Position numbers and translations under genes: made by a program. A stretch of 64,000 bases of DNA. Origin: Fimbriimonadia bacterium (GTDB taxonomy: Bacteria; Armatimonadota; Fimbriimonadia; Fimbriimonadales; JABRVX01). Location: assembly GCA_039961735.1 (NCBI GenBank), contig JABRVX010000008.1:47208-111207 (forward strand), in the 5' to 3' direction. Below are positions 45,715 to 53,922 of this stretch, piece after piece. Position 1 is the stretch's first letter. Every line of letters begins with the position of its first letter. Below the pieces are notes generated by a model. It did not search any database. It saw only the letters and a program-made list of their open reading frames with translations, and had not been told where the DNA came from.

Positions 45715-45862
45715 TTAGATTCCTCTTTCAGAAGTTCGCCAACACGACAAGTGGGGTTGGTTCCTCACGCGCCAATGCCTGCCTGGGAGGATGTGACCTG
45801 AGGCCCTGCGCGTAGCCACTCGCGGTGTGCCCGCCGTTCTCAAGCCTCATGCTGCTAAGCTC

Positions 45863-46252
45863 CTACTGCTGCTGGTATCGCGGGCAGGGCCATCTGTCCT
45901 TGATCATGTCCGCCGTCCGTGTGCAATTGCGATTATAATCGCAGCAGCCCTGCAGCTGAACGCACCAGCAGTTGGACGAAAGAGTCCACGTCTCGGAGTA
46001 GAGTTGTCCTTCGACATAACAGCACTTGCGATCGCAAGAGACGATAATGTCCCAGTTAGTCTCTGAGGTTGAGCATGAACCAGAGTAGTCCTTGCAGCCG
46101 AACATCCCATGGGAAGTGGTCGTGCACTGCATCGGCGGCGGGGGCGTTCCCTGTCCCAACGTGTGCATCGGTATCAGCCCCAGGATCATCGTCACGCCAA
46201 GCACGGCAACTGCGCCGCGCCAGGACTTCTTGAGTAACGTGTCGAGTCTCAT
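45863..46252 (-). CDS. Secreted 12-cysteine protein
   Basis: Protein of 129 residues from ATG 46252, with GGAGGT seven bases upstream. The signal peptide (GAVAVLGVTMILGLIP region) ends near HTLGQG. The mature part of about 95 residues has 12 cysteines, including KCC, NCWC and GCC clusters, an even number suited to six disulfides. I recognise no family. Its start overlaps the stop of the thioredoxin-like upstream gene as ATGA, so it is made together with a disulfide-handling enzyme. A structural or adhesive peptide, or a small disulfide-stabilised subunit, is possible. Confidence 0.65.
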   Translation of the reverse strand: MRLDTLLKKSWRGAVAVLGVTMILGLIPMHTLGQGTPPPPMQCTTTSHGMFGCKDYSGSCSTSETNWDIIVSCDRKCCYVEGQLYSETWTLSSNCWCVQLQGCCDYNRNCTRTADMIKDRWPCPRYQQQ

Positions 46253-46946
46253 TCTGTACACCTCCTGTAGTACTCGACGGCTTCATCGGCGGCTGCACCC
46301 GAAGGCCATCCCGCCGAAATCGTCTCGATCCGCCCACTCTCGTCTAGCACGAGAAAGGTGGGGTATGCCGTGTCTAGCGCTGCATCGGCGAAGCAGGGTG
46401 GACGGGCAGCTTCGCTGCACCTTCGTACTGCTATGAAGGGTACTCCTCCCCTAGTCAACCTCTGCATCGCACGTTCGCATGCCTCGCACCCCGACATGAC
46501 CAGCAGAACGAGCCGGGGGCTCCTTCGGGGAGCCCGCCGACAAGCTCCGTTGCCTCTTTGCCCCGATACTCAGCGATGGGGCGACCTCCGGTGGGGACAG
46601 GCCAGTACGGCAACGAGGCGGCCTGCAGGGCCACGCTGCATGCCAGGGCGGCCCCAGCGAATACCGGCCACGCATGTGACCTCTGGGGCCGCGACTCGGC
46701 GACGGGTAGGCGGGGCAACATCTTGGCGCTAAGCAGGAAGCAAAGGCCGACACCTAGGCACGGAAGGCAGAACTTCGGAGCGATGCTCAGCAGGGACGCC
46801 TGCAGAATGGCTCCGGCCGCGCACAGCCAAGCCGCCACGTGTCTCGGCGGCGCCTGCGCTCTGGCAGCCACCATGATGCAAAGGAAGACCGCCACGCCCA
46901 AGACTGAGGCTGCCGCACTCAGCACGCGATCCCCCGACGCACACAT
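46249..46946 (-). pseudogene. VKOR-like membrane oxidoreductase fused to a thioredoxin-like domain, one frameshift
   Basis: The first frame (from ATG 46946) has membrane segments, one with the motif KFCLPCLGVGLCFLLS, as in the CxxC helix of vitamin K epoxide reductase homologues. It ends in the linker KEATELVGGLPEGAP. The continuation is in another frame: RLVLLVMSGCEACERAMQRL is a thioredoxin-like strand and CxxC, followed by YPTFLVLDESGRIETIS. The frames meet at a run of five G (46515-46519, plus strand), so one base gained or lost there explains it. VKOR-thioredoxin fusions oxidise cysteines of exported proteins. It could be a sequencing error, a phase-variable site or a dead gene. The start is uncertain. 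Confidence 0.6.
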
Positions 46947-47455
46947 GCCGTGCAGGGCCTCATCGCGGCCAGCAGCGAGAGAAGAACGCCGGCAGGCGGC
47001 GCGAGTTCTCCAAGCCATAGCCACGGCGCCGCGCAAGCTACCAAGACTATCCCGAGTAGCGCGACCCCGACCTTGAAGAGAACCTCCCGTTCACGGTCGG
47101 GCGCGGAGAGAGCATGGGCGAGTGCCGAGACGTCTCCGGAACCGCTTGCGCTGCGCCGAGAGCCGGCCACGACAGCTTCTAAGTAGGGGACGTTCACCTC
47201 GGGGCCGCCCTGGGCCGCAACCGCTTGCCTGTACCCCTCCCCCTGCGAGATGTCAACATAGCGGAGCCCTGCCAGCTGCCTCACCGACGGCAGCACGTCA
47301 CCGCAGCCAGGGCAATCGGGAGCGTAGTAGAAGACCGGTTGCGAGTATTGGGGAGGCGCCCCAGTACCCAGCAGCGCCACGCCGGCACCCGCAACACCCA
47401 CTACGACGTAGGCAGCGGCAGCTATCGTGTACTGCCTCATCACATGCGTTCGCAT
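46919..47455 (-). CDS. Membrane-anchored thioredoxin-like protein
   Basis: Protein of 178 residues from ATG 47455, with GGAAG six bases upstream. An N-terminal membrane helix (AAAAYVVVGVAGAGVALLG) is followed by a thioredoxin-like start, VFYYAPDCPGCGDVLPSV, with a CPGC active site, then RYVDISQGEGYRQAV. A second membrane helix (LFKVGVALLGIVLVACAAPW) and a short end with CTAC follow. It overlaps the next gene by 28 bases. It probably works with the VKOR-like protein in thiol oxidation outside the membrane. Family assignment beyond the CxxC motif is tentative. Confidence 0.55.
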   Translation of the reverse strand: MRTHVMRQYTIAAAAYVVVGVAGAGVALLGTGAPPQYSQPVFYYAPDCPGCGDVLPSVRQLAGLRYVDISQGEGYRQAVAAQGGPEVNVPYLEAVVAGSRRSASGSGDVSALAHALSAPDREREVLFKVGVALLGIVLVACAAPWLWLGELAPPAGVLLSLLAAMRPCTACVRRGIAC

Positions 47456-47576
47456 CTTGGCTTCCACGCAGTAGCCCAACAGCGCTTATATGCTATCCGA
47501 CGGGCCTGATTATGTCAATAGTTACGAATGTGCTTTTTTTTATAGACTAGCTTACATCGAACGAGCCCGCTCGCCC

Positions 47577-47683
47577 CACCCGCCACGGTCGCGGCGCTTG
47601 GCGCATCCCCCTGCCTTCTTATAAGTCTCCATCAGGAGTGGATCAGCCACTGCAAACGCATGCCGCATCGAGTCCGTAGAATG
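47577..47683 (+). pseudogene. Remnant of a BNR-protein gene 3' end
   Basis: In the plus frame it reads THGRGAWRIPLPSYKSP-like residues (here TRHGRGAWRIPLPSYKSP) and ends at TAG 47681-47683. About 42 of 48 bases match the end of the BNR gene (43990-44037). No other part of a second BNR gene is present upstream; the 47500-47576 stretch is AT-rich with a run of eight T. This is a fossil of a former tandem copy. Confidence 0.75.
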
Positions 47684-47736
47684 GGGGCAGGGCTGCAGCT
47701 GTGTTGCCAGGCCCAGATTCACGATCGGGAGAGGAC

Positions 47737-48360
47737 ATGCTGCTTCGTCTGACGCCTGCGCTATCAATTCTCTTGCTTTTCACCGCCGCCGTCGGCGCCC
47801 AGGTGGATGCCAAGTGCCCGCTCTGAGCCGCGGGAGGATTTGGGGCCGGTTCGGCCTCGTCGGAGCGGCGAAGCACATGGATGACCAACACCCTGTGGGT
47901 CCCCGGCAGCGAGACTGAAGCTGAGACCTTCCTGTGGCACACTCCGAAGCCGCGCTTCAGTCTCGGCCTCGCCTATCTCCACAAGCAAGAGGCGCTGCGC
48001 GTTCTCGGTACCTACGAGGTAATGCCCTCTCACCGGGGCCTGCCCAACCTGCGCGTGGGGTTCGGGGTGCAGGGCATCGGCACAGGCAATCCTGGCTACT
48101 TCGCGACGACCGAGCGCGAGATACGTACCCGATCCGGCGGGCTGGCCTCCTTCGCCGGCATCGGCTTCCGCGCAAACGAAAGCCACACGCACGGGCTGCT
48201 GGGCCTGCGGTTCAGTCCGACCGGTCCCTGGAGCTTCGGTGCGCAGCTCGACGGGCACGGGCGGCACCTGTTCATCACCCACAGGCAAGGAATCTCCACG
48301 TTCGGCGTGTACCTCGTAGACATGAAGTCGCTGGGCCTACTCGTCGGCGCGAACTGGTAG
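47737..48360 (+). pseudogene. Secreted beta-rich protein interrupted by an in-frame TGA after the signal peptide
   Basis: ATG 47737 behind GGGAGAGG opens a clear signal peptide (LTPALSILLLFTAAVGAQ). A TGA at 47824-47826 stops it, but the same frame then continues open for 177 codons to 48360. The downstream part is glycine-rich with repeated strands (FSLGLAYLHKQEALRVLGTY, LASFAGIGFRANESH, GLLGLRFSPTGPWSFGAQLD) like a small outer-membrane barrel. A start at ATG 47881 would lack export. I favour a gene inactivated by one nonsense change; no known selenocysteine context is seen. The family is not recognised. Confidence 0.5.
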
Positions 48361-48369
48361 GCGCTGCGC

Positions 48370-48627
48370 CTACTCGCGCGGCTCTTTGGGGTTGGAGGCA
48401 CCACGAAGCAGGCGTGTGATGGCGTCCGGAGGGGTCGGCACGGATCGAAGCTTGGCCCGCATCTCCCGCAGCAGGGTCTGCTCGAACCGATACTCGCTCG
48501 CGCAGGCGCCACAAGCCTTGAGATGCATCTCTACGAGCGCGACTTCCGCGGCGGGCAGCTCGCGGTCCACGTAGTCCTTCATGCGGCGGAACGTCTCTTC
48601 GCAAGTGAAGAAGGTGGTGTCGCTCAT
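48370..48627 (-). CDS. Zinc-finger anti-sigma factor
   Basis: Protein of 85 residues from ATG 48627, which overlaps the sigma gene stop as ATGA. The motif CEETFRRMKDYVDRELPAAE, then HLKACGACASEYRFE, is the ZAS fold (His-x3-Cys-x2-Cys). It is soluble, without a membrane helix, so it probably senses a cytoplasmic signal such as redox state through its zinc cysteines and holds the ECF sigma factor encoded just upstream. Confidence 0.85.
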   Translation of the reverse strand: MSDTTFFTCEETFRRMKDYVDRELPAAEVALVEMHLKACGACASEYRFEQTLLREMRAKLRSVPTPPDAITRLLRGASNPKEPRE

Positions 48628-49220
48628 GCGAGATTCCTCGTCGCGGGTTCCTGAATCGCACCGGACTCGACCGCCACGCGCCACAGAGTCCGCTGCAGCA
48701 TGTTGCGCCCGCGGTGCAGCCGACTGCGCGCGACGCTCGGCGTGACGCCGAGGATGGCCGCCAGCTCCACGTACCGCAGGTCTTCGTAGAGGAACAGTGC
48801 GCAAAGCACACGGTAGTCATCCGGCAGAGCCTCGACCGCCGCCGCAATCTGCTCGGGCCGGAGCTTGGACAGAAGGACCGCTGCCGGATCCCTGGACTGC
48901 GAGTGCATGCCCAGGCGCTGCGTTTCGTGATAGAGGAATAGCTCGGTCGCTTCCTCGGCTTCCGGCTGTTTGGCCTCGCGCAGCCTTCGAGCGCGTGACT
49001 TCGTGAAGGCCTCGACTAGAAGGCGGTAGAACCAAAGGCCGAACGCTGGTCCCGGCGCATCTTTCGGGTAGCGGCGGACAGCCTCGGCGATGGTCTCGCT
49101 GAGGAGGAGCTCCGCTTCCGCTGTGCCTCGCGCCATCCGCAGGGCAACCCCATAGGCACGGTCCAATATTGCCGTCAGCAGCCTCTCGAAATCGCTGTCG
49201 GCTATGACGTGCATAGGCAT
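48624..49220 (-). CDS. ECF-type RNA polymerase sigma factor
   Basis: Protein of 198 residues from ATG 49220; ATG 49214 and a TTG at 49262 are alternatives, and no clear ribosome site decides. Region 2 is degenerate (RAYGVALRMARGTAEAELLL), while region 4 is clear: VEALPDDYRVLCALFLYEDL, YVELAAILGVTPSVARSRLHRG. It is coupled to an anti-sigma gene by ATGA. It lies directly downstream of trpDCF in the same direction and could be read through from there. Target genes are not visible. Confidence 0.85.
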   Translation of the reverse strand: MPMHVIADSDFERLLTAILDRAYGVALRMARGTAEAELLLSETIAEAVRRYPKDAPGPAFGLWFYRLLVEAFTKSRARRLREAKQPEAEEATELFLYHETQRLGMHSQSRDPAAVLLSKLRPEQIAAAVEALPDDYRVLCALFLYEDLRYVELAAILGVTPSVARSRLHRGRNMLQRTLWRVAVESGAIQEPATRNLA

Positions 49221-49290
49221 ACGCCGTAGTTTATGACATTTAAATGAGGATTCCTTGTGCAAAGCTGCACGTTTTCGCCCCTCTCGGGCC

Positions 49291-49887
49291 CTAAATCAGG
49301 GCTACAGCCCGGATGAAAGCCTCGATTTTGCGATGATCTTTCAAGCCAGGTTCGCTCTCGACGCCGGAGGACACATCCACCGCGTAAGGCCGCACGACGT
49401 ACGCGGCCTCTGCTACGTTCTCCGGCGTCAGACCTCCTGCCAAGATGACGGGCACCGGACTAAGCTCTCGAACCTGTGCAGCGAGCGACCAATCCACGGG
49501 TTGCCCCGTTCCGCCCATCTGCTCCGGATGAAAAGCATCCAGCACCAACGCGGCGGCGTGGCGAGCGGCTTCAGCGATTCGGGCTAGGTCGGCCTCCGAT
49601 TGCAACCTCAGCGTGCGCAACAGCGGCTTGGCCGACTCGCCCTCGACGGCCTGCGTTGCCGAGACCGCCTCTTCCCAGTCGCCGCGCCCGGCTCCCCGAA
49701 TCCCGTAGACTGCGACGGTGGATACGAATGGCGGAAGGCTCGCGATCGCCTGCAGCAGATCGCCTCGTTCCCCGACATAGCGAGGGCTCGACGGCTCTAG
49801 CACGAACCCCAACGCGTGCGCGCCCATCTCGATCGCTGCCAGAGCATCTTCGATCCGCGTGATACCGCAGATCTTTACGCGGGTCAT
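49291..49887 (-). CDS. trpF: Phosphoribosylanthranilate isomerase
   Basis: Protein of 198 residues, a TIM-barrel enzyme of tryptophan synthesis. The catalytic Cys and context VKICGITRIEDA are at the start, with ALGFVLEPSSPRYV, the catalytic Asp region in LVLDAFHPEQMGGTG, and the phosphate loop PVILAGGLTPENV with VDVSSGVESEPGLKDH at the end. Its ATG overlaps the trpC stop as ATGA. Confidence 0.96.
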   Translation of the reverse strand: MTRVKICGITRIEDALAAIEMGAHALGFVLEPSSPRYVGERGDLLQAIASLPPFVSTVAVYGIRGAGRGDWEEAVSATQAVEGESAKPLLRTLRLQSEADLARIAEAARHAAALVLDAFHPEQMGGTGQPVDWSLAAQVRELSPVPVILAGGLTPENVAEAAYVVRPYAVDVSSGVESEPGLKDHRKIEAFIRAVALI

Positions 49888-50672
49888 CGGCCCAACAGTT
49901 TCCTGGTGGCGGCTTCCACGTCGGGCTGTCGCATCAGCGACTCGCCGACCAGTATGGCCGACACACCGGACCGAGACAGTCGCCGTAGGTCCTCGTGCGT
50001 CTCGATCCCGCTCTCCGCGACGATAAGTGCATCACGAGGTGCCACTCCGGCTAGCCGCTCGGTCACTGCCAAGTCGGTATGGAACGTGTCGAGGTCGCGA
50101 TTGTTGATGCCCAGCATGTCGAACCGGCAGCCCTCGACAAGCCGGAGATCCTCCGCGTCGTGCACCTCGACGAGAGTGTCGAGGTCGTACTCGATAGCCG
50201 TCCAGATGAGGTCCGCGAGCGCGTCGGGGTCGTTGCGAAAGGCCCGCGCGATCAGAAGGATCGCATCCGCTCCCGCCACCACGGCCTCATAGATTTGATA
50301 CGGCTCGAGGATGAAGTCCTTGCACAGAACCGGTAGGGACACTGCTTCCTTCACGCGTGTCAGGTACTCGAGCCGCCCCTGAAAGTACCGCTCATCGGTC
50401 AGCACGCTGATGCACGAGGCGCCTCCTCGCTCATAGGCCTCGGCAATCCGTTCGGGGTCGAAGTCCTCCCGGATGACCCCTTTCGAGGGCGATGCCTTCT
50501 TCACCTCTGCGATCAACGCTGGTTTCGAGGGATGATCGGCTATTGCTTTGGCAAAGCCTCGCGGACGGGGTGCATCCTCAGCGCGCAGGATCATATCTGC
50601 GACCGGCACGAGCAGCTTTCGCGTGATGACTTCCTGCCGCTTGTTTTCCAGGATCTGCTCAAGAATGCTCAT
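49884..50672 (-). CDS. trpC: Indole-3-glycerol phosphate synthase
   Basis: Protein of 262 residues, normal length. Key pieces are IAEVKKASPSKGVIREDFDP (catalytic Lys and phosphate site), ISVLTDERYFQGRLEYL, LPVLCKDFILEPYQI (catalytic Lys), LVEVHDAEDL, GINNRDLDTF and VAESGIETHEDL. It forms the indole ring in tryptophan synthesis. The start overlaps trpD by 14 bases and the stop overlaps trpF. Confidence 0.97.
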   Translation of the reverse strand: MSILEQILENKRQEVITRKLLVPVADMILRAEDAPRPRGFAKAIADHPSKPALIAEVKKASPSKGVIREDFDPERIAEAYERGGASCISVLTDERYFQGRLEYLTRVKEAVSLPVLCKDFILEPYQIYEAVVAGADAILLIARAFRNDPDALADLIWTAIEYDLDTLVEVHDAEDLRLVEGCRFDMLGINNRDLDTFHTDLAVTERLAGVAPRDALIVAESGIETHEDLRRLSRSGVSAILVGESLMRQPDVEAATRKLLGR

Positions 50673-51690
50673 TGGTGAAACGGATGTACTCCTCTAGCTT
50701 CCGCGCCGCCGCCCCCGATGCCACCGAATCCCTCGCCCTCTCGACACCCGTGCGCACATCGCTTTCACCCGCAGCCCACAGTGCCGCGCCCGCCGTGGCG
50801 ACGGCTGCTTCAGAGAGGGGGCTTGTAACTTCGCTGATGGCTTCGGTAAGAAGCTTCGCGTTGGTCGCCACACCGTCACCGGCCGCGATCTCCTCGGGCC
50901 GCACGCGTCGCAACCCCAGGTCCTCCGGCTGCCACTCTCCGTGACGAACGTTGTTCCCCTCAATAACCGCGTAGCGGGTCGTACCCACCACCGACACCTC
51001 GTCCATGCCCGGCTCCCCATGGAACACCACGGCCCGGTCCACCCCGAGGTAGGCCAGCGCGTCGGCCACGAGCCCAACCAGAGACGGGTCGTACACTCCC
51101 ATCACCTGCCGTCTGGCTCCTGCAGGATTGGTGAGAGGGCCCAAGATGTTGAACACCGTCCGCAGGCGGAGTTCCCGCCGAACCGGTGTTGCGTGCCGCA
51201 TCGCCGGATGGTGGTTCGGTGCGAACAGAAACGCGATGCCGATGCTCTCGAGCGCCTCGACCTCGCGCTCCACGCTAAGGTCGAGCTTTGCACCCAGCGC
51301 CTCCAGCACATCGGCGCTGCCGCAAGCGCTCGTGATGGCCCGATTGCCGTGTTTGGCGATCGCCACGCCCGTCCCCGCAGCGATGAACGCTGCGGCAGTG
51401 GAGATGTTGAACGTTTTGAACCCATCGCCACCCGTGCCACACGTATCCACCAGTGGCTGGCGAGTGGTTCTCACCGGCATGACCTTGTCGCGCATTGCCT
51501 GCGCGAAGCCGGCGACTTCCTCGCCCGTTTCGCCCTTCATGCGCAAGGCGACTAAGAAGCCAGCGATCTGCGTCGGTGGCGCCTCGCCGTCCATGATCAC
51601 ACCCATCGCGGCGCGCGCCTCCTCGACACTGAGCGATTGCCCGTCCACCACGGCTTGCAGATAAGGCTCCAGCGACTGCATGCGCGCCAT
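50659..51690 (-). CDS. trpD: Anthranilate phosphoribosyltransferase
   Basis: Protein of 343 residues from ATG 51690 (an ATG at 51681 is equally possible). Family motifs are VDTCGTGGDGFKTFNISTAA (PRPP site), AKHGNRAITSACGSADVLEA, FAPNHHPAMRHATPVR and FNILGPLTNPA. It is the first gene of trpDCF. It lies only 37 bases from the divergent rsmG start, so the promoters must overlap. No leader peptide with Trp codons or attenuator is visible. Confidence 0.96.
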   Translation of the reverse strand: MARMQSLEPYLQAVVDGQSLSVEEARAAMGVIMDGEAPPTQIAGFLVALRMKGETGEEVAGFAQAMRDKVMPVRTTRQPLVDTCGTGGDGFKTFNISTAAAFIAAGTGVAIAKHGNRAITSACGSADVLEALGAKLDLSVEREVEALESIGIAFLFAPNHHPAMRHATPVRRELRLRTVFNILGPLTNPAGARRQVMGVYDPSLVGLVADALAYLGVDRAVVFHGEPGMDEVSVVGTTRYAVIEGNNVRHGEWQPEDLGLRRVRPEEIAAGDGVATNAKLLTEAISEVTSPLSEAAVATAGAALWAAGESDVRTGVERARDSVASGAAARKLEEYIRFTNEHS

Positions 51691-51727
51691 TATACAGCCG
51701 TGCACGACCCGCGGGTACAACCGGACT

Positions 51728-52426
51728 ATGGTAGTTTGCCCTCTGAACCTGGACGAACTTCGAACGGGTGCGGAGATCCTCGGGTTCCCCCTCGATGGAG
51801 TGGCAGTCGAACGATTCGAGCTACTCGCCGCACGCCTCTACGAGGCGAATGCGGTGCAGAACCTCACCCGGGTACCGCCAGGGGAGTTCGTGGAACGCCA
51901 TGCATTGGAGTCGCTCCACCCCCTTTGGGCTCTGGGTGGTAAGGCCGAGGGGCCGGTGGTGGACGTCGGGTGCGGCGCGGGGTTTCCAGGCCTTCCCGTG
52001 AAGATCGTCCGGCCCGGTCTCGACATCACACTTAACGATTCCCACGGCAAGGCGTTGGTGTTCGTCCAGCGCGTGGTAGAGGAGATGGGTTTGGAGGGGG
52101 TCACGGTGCTGAACGCGAGGGCCGAAGAGGCTGCGCACGATCCGACGCATCGTGAGCGCTACGGCCTCGCACTGTGCCGGGCCGTGGGTAGGGTGACTGT
52201 CTCCGCCGAGCTGCTCGCAGGCTTCGTGCGGATCGGCGGCTACGCAGTACCGCACCGCACCGCCCACGACGAGCCGATGCCTGCCGAGGCGCTGGCGTCG
52301 CTCGGGTTGGAGCAAGAGGATGTGCGCTCGCGCGGGACGCTGTGCTACCCGCTGTGGCGCAAGAAGAGGCCGACCCCCTCCGACCGGCCCCTTCCGTGGC
52401 ATCGTATCAAACGCCTCGGTCAGTAG
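51728..52426 (+). CDS. rsmG: 16S rRNA (guanine-N7) methyltransferase RsmG
   Basis: Protein of 232 residues from ATG 51728. The SAM-binding motif VVDVGCGAGFPGLPVKIVRP and the preceding NLTRVPPGEFVERHALESL are the GidB/RsmG signature; the loop VTVLNARAEEAAHDPTHRER is also conserved. The enzyme methylates 16S rRNA at the position equivalent to G527. Its 3' end is eight bases from the convergent DinB-like gene. Confidence 0.95.
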   Translation: MVVCPLNLDELRTGAEILGFPLDGVAVERFELLAARLYEANAVQNLTRVPPGEFVERHALESLHPLWALGGKAEGPVVDVGCGAGFPGLPVKIVRPGLDITLNDSHGKALVFVQRVVEEMGLEGVTVLNARAEEAAHDPTHRERYGLALCRAVGRVTVSAELLAGFVRIGGYAVPHRTAHDEPMPAEALASLGLEQEDVRSRGTLCYPLWRKKRPTPSDRPLPWHRIKRLGQ

Positions 52427-52434
52427 CTAACAAG

Positions 52435-52911
52435 CTACCGCATCTCGAAGTCCCCAAGCAGCGTCTGGATGTAGTTGATCTGGCCGATGTGATACACCGT
52501 GTTCCAGTAGTGCCACAACATCACGTGTGCCAGCTTGATCGTCTCTCCTGGTGCAAACGGGTGCGGGATGCCGGTGCTCAGGTGCTCGTCAGGGAAGTTG
52601 CGGATTGTCTCGATCAGCTTGGCGGTGTTCGTGCGGCACACTTCTTCGCATTTTTCCAGAGTGTCCCACTGGCGCCGCGCAACCCTCATCTCTTCGTACT
52701 TGGCCGGGTCGAACTCCTGCACTTGGCGAGTTTCGAGGATCGACTGAAACCATGTCGGTGCCTGTGCACACTCTTGCAACTGGTCGAGACAGCTTCGCCC
52801 GTTGTCCAACGGCTTCCATTCGAGCTTATCTGCGGGTACGTAACGAGCGGTGTCGAAGAGCGACTTCACGGCTTGCTCGGTCTCTGCCGCGACGAAATCT
52901 TGGATTCTCAT
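52435..52911 (-). CDS. DinB/YfiT-like four-helix metalloprotein
   Basis: Protein of 158 residues from ATG 52911. It has four amphipathic helices with the family layout: ETEQAVKSLFDTARYVPADK, LEWKPLDNGRSCLDQLQECA, then a C-terminal helix HVMLWHYWNTVYHIGQINYI with the metal-ligand histidines. DinB-like proteins include thiol-dependent S-transferases; the substrate cannot be told. The first-helix histidine of typical members is replaced by QLQEC here. Confidence 0.75.
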   Translation of the reverse strand: MRIQDFVAAETEQAVKSLFDTARYVPADKLEWKPLDNGRSCLDQLQECAQAPTWFQSILETRQVQEFDPAKYEEMRVARRQWDTLEKCEEVCRTNTAKLIETIRNFPDEHLSTGIPHPFAPGETIKLAHVMLWHYWNTVYHIGQINYIQTLLGDFEMR

Positions 52912-53017
52912 AAGTGCATTCTGCCCGCGTTCGAGTCCGCTGCGCAACGTTGGGACCAGACCTACGTAGGAATTACCTAGACAGCCGCCTATGGTGAACG
53001 CCCCGTGGGCTCGCAGG

Positions 53018-53869
53018 TCACGGAGTCGCAAGAGGCGCTCTGAATAGCAACAGCTCCTCTGCACCTGGCGGCATCACCACCAACGGGAAGAACGATAGCG
53101 CCTCCGTCCCGATGTCGCCGAGCCACAAGTCGATTGCGGTCTGGTTATAGTCACGACCGGGCTTGTAGTCCGTGACCGCCACGAACTCCTCGGGGAGCAA
53201 AACGGGGCCTATCTCCAGCGGCATTCTTTCGACGTGAAAGCCTTTGCAGTCCCACCCCGCTACCCAGTAGTCAGGATCGGGTGCCTCGAGTTCGCGCTCC
53301 GGAAACCCAGCACGCAGGTAGGCGTCGTAATACACCGCCGTATTCGTTCGTCCGGTGTCAAGGAGCCAACGCCCCGGAAGTCCCGAAAGCCTGCCTCGAA
53401 CGAAGGGCTCGGGGCCATGTTCGACGGCGACGCGAAAAACGCCCTCTCTTGCAGCTCGCGCAAGGCCAATGACAGAACGCAGCGAGCGTGCTAGCTGCAG
53501 TCGCCACCCATCGAATTCCATCACACAAGTGAACTGTGCCAGAACGGGCAATCCTATCCAGCCCGCGATCTCCGAGTTCGACCAGCCGGCCGACATCTTG
53601 TGCGCGTCCACTTCGCGATCCTGCAACGCCAGCGTCTCGCCTGCGATGGAAAGGTAGTTGGGTGCGCTCGTTAGCCGGATCGTTTGCGCCATCGGATCGT
53701 TCTGCCTCGCCTCGTCCGGGCGGTAACCGAAGTTGTCCCTCGCGAAGCTCTCGGTGAGCAGCACGTCGGTAGGGCAGCCCGTGTCGGCAATCATGACCGC
53801 CCGAACGCCGTCCAACTCGACGTCCAGAAAGAAGAAGTCTCCGTATTCCTCGCGCAGCCTCTCGTACAT
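53018..53869 (-). CDS. Retropepsin-like aspartic protease with two DTG motifs in one chain
   Basis: Protein of 283 residues. Two D-T-G catalytic-loop motifs are present: VMIADTGCPTDVLLTE (about 25-40) and GRWLLDTGRTNTAVYYD (about 166-182). Each lobe ends with a hydrophobic-Gly stretch (AGWIGLPVLAQFTCVMEFDG; LWLGDIGTEALSFFP), as in retropepsin folds. Bacterial proteins of this kind usually carry one DTG and dimerise, or a signal peptide; this one is cytoplasmic-looking. The role is unknown. Confidence 0.65.
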   Translation of the reverse strand: MYERLREEYGDFFFLDVELDGVRAVMIADTGCPTDVLLTESFARDNFGYRPDEARQNDPMAQTIRLTSAPNYLSIAGETLALQDREVDAHKMSAGWSNSEIAGWIGLPVLAQFTCVMEFDGWRLQLARSLRSVIGLARAAREGVFRVAVEHGPEPFVRGRLSGLPGRWLLDTGRTNTAVYYDAYLRAGFPERELEAPDPDYWVAGWDCKGFHVERMPLEIGPVLLPEEFVAVTDYKPGRDYNQTAIDLWLGDIGTEALSFFPLVVMPPGAEELLLFRAPLATP

Positions 53870-53922
53870 TCGCCCGGCGGTATACTCCCGGCGACTTCTT
53901 ACCTGATATCGGGGAGGCGACG

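Noticed and set aside
47820..47830. Selenocysteine at the in-frame TGA
   Set aside because: The local context has no known selenoprotein motif, and a single nonsense change is simpler.
51682..51730. trp attenuator or leader peptide
   Set aside because: The divergent rsmG start leaves only 37 bases, with no Trp codon cluster and no alternating stems.
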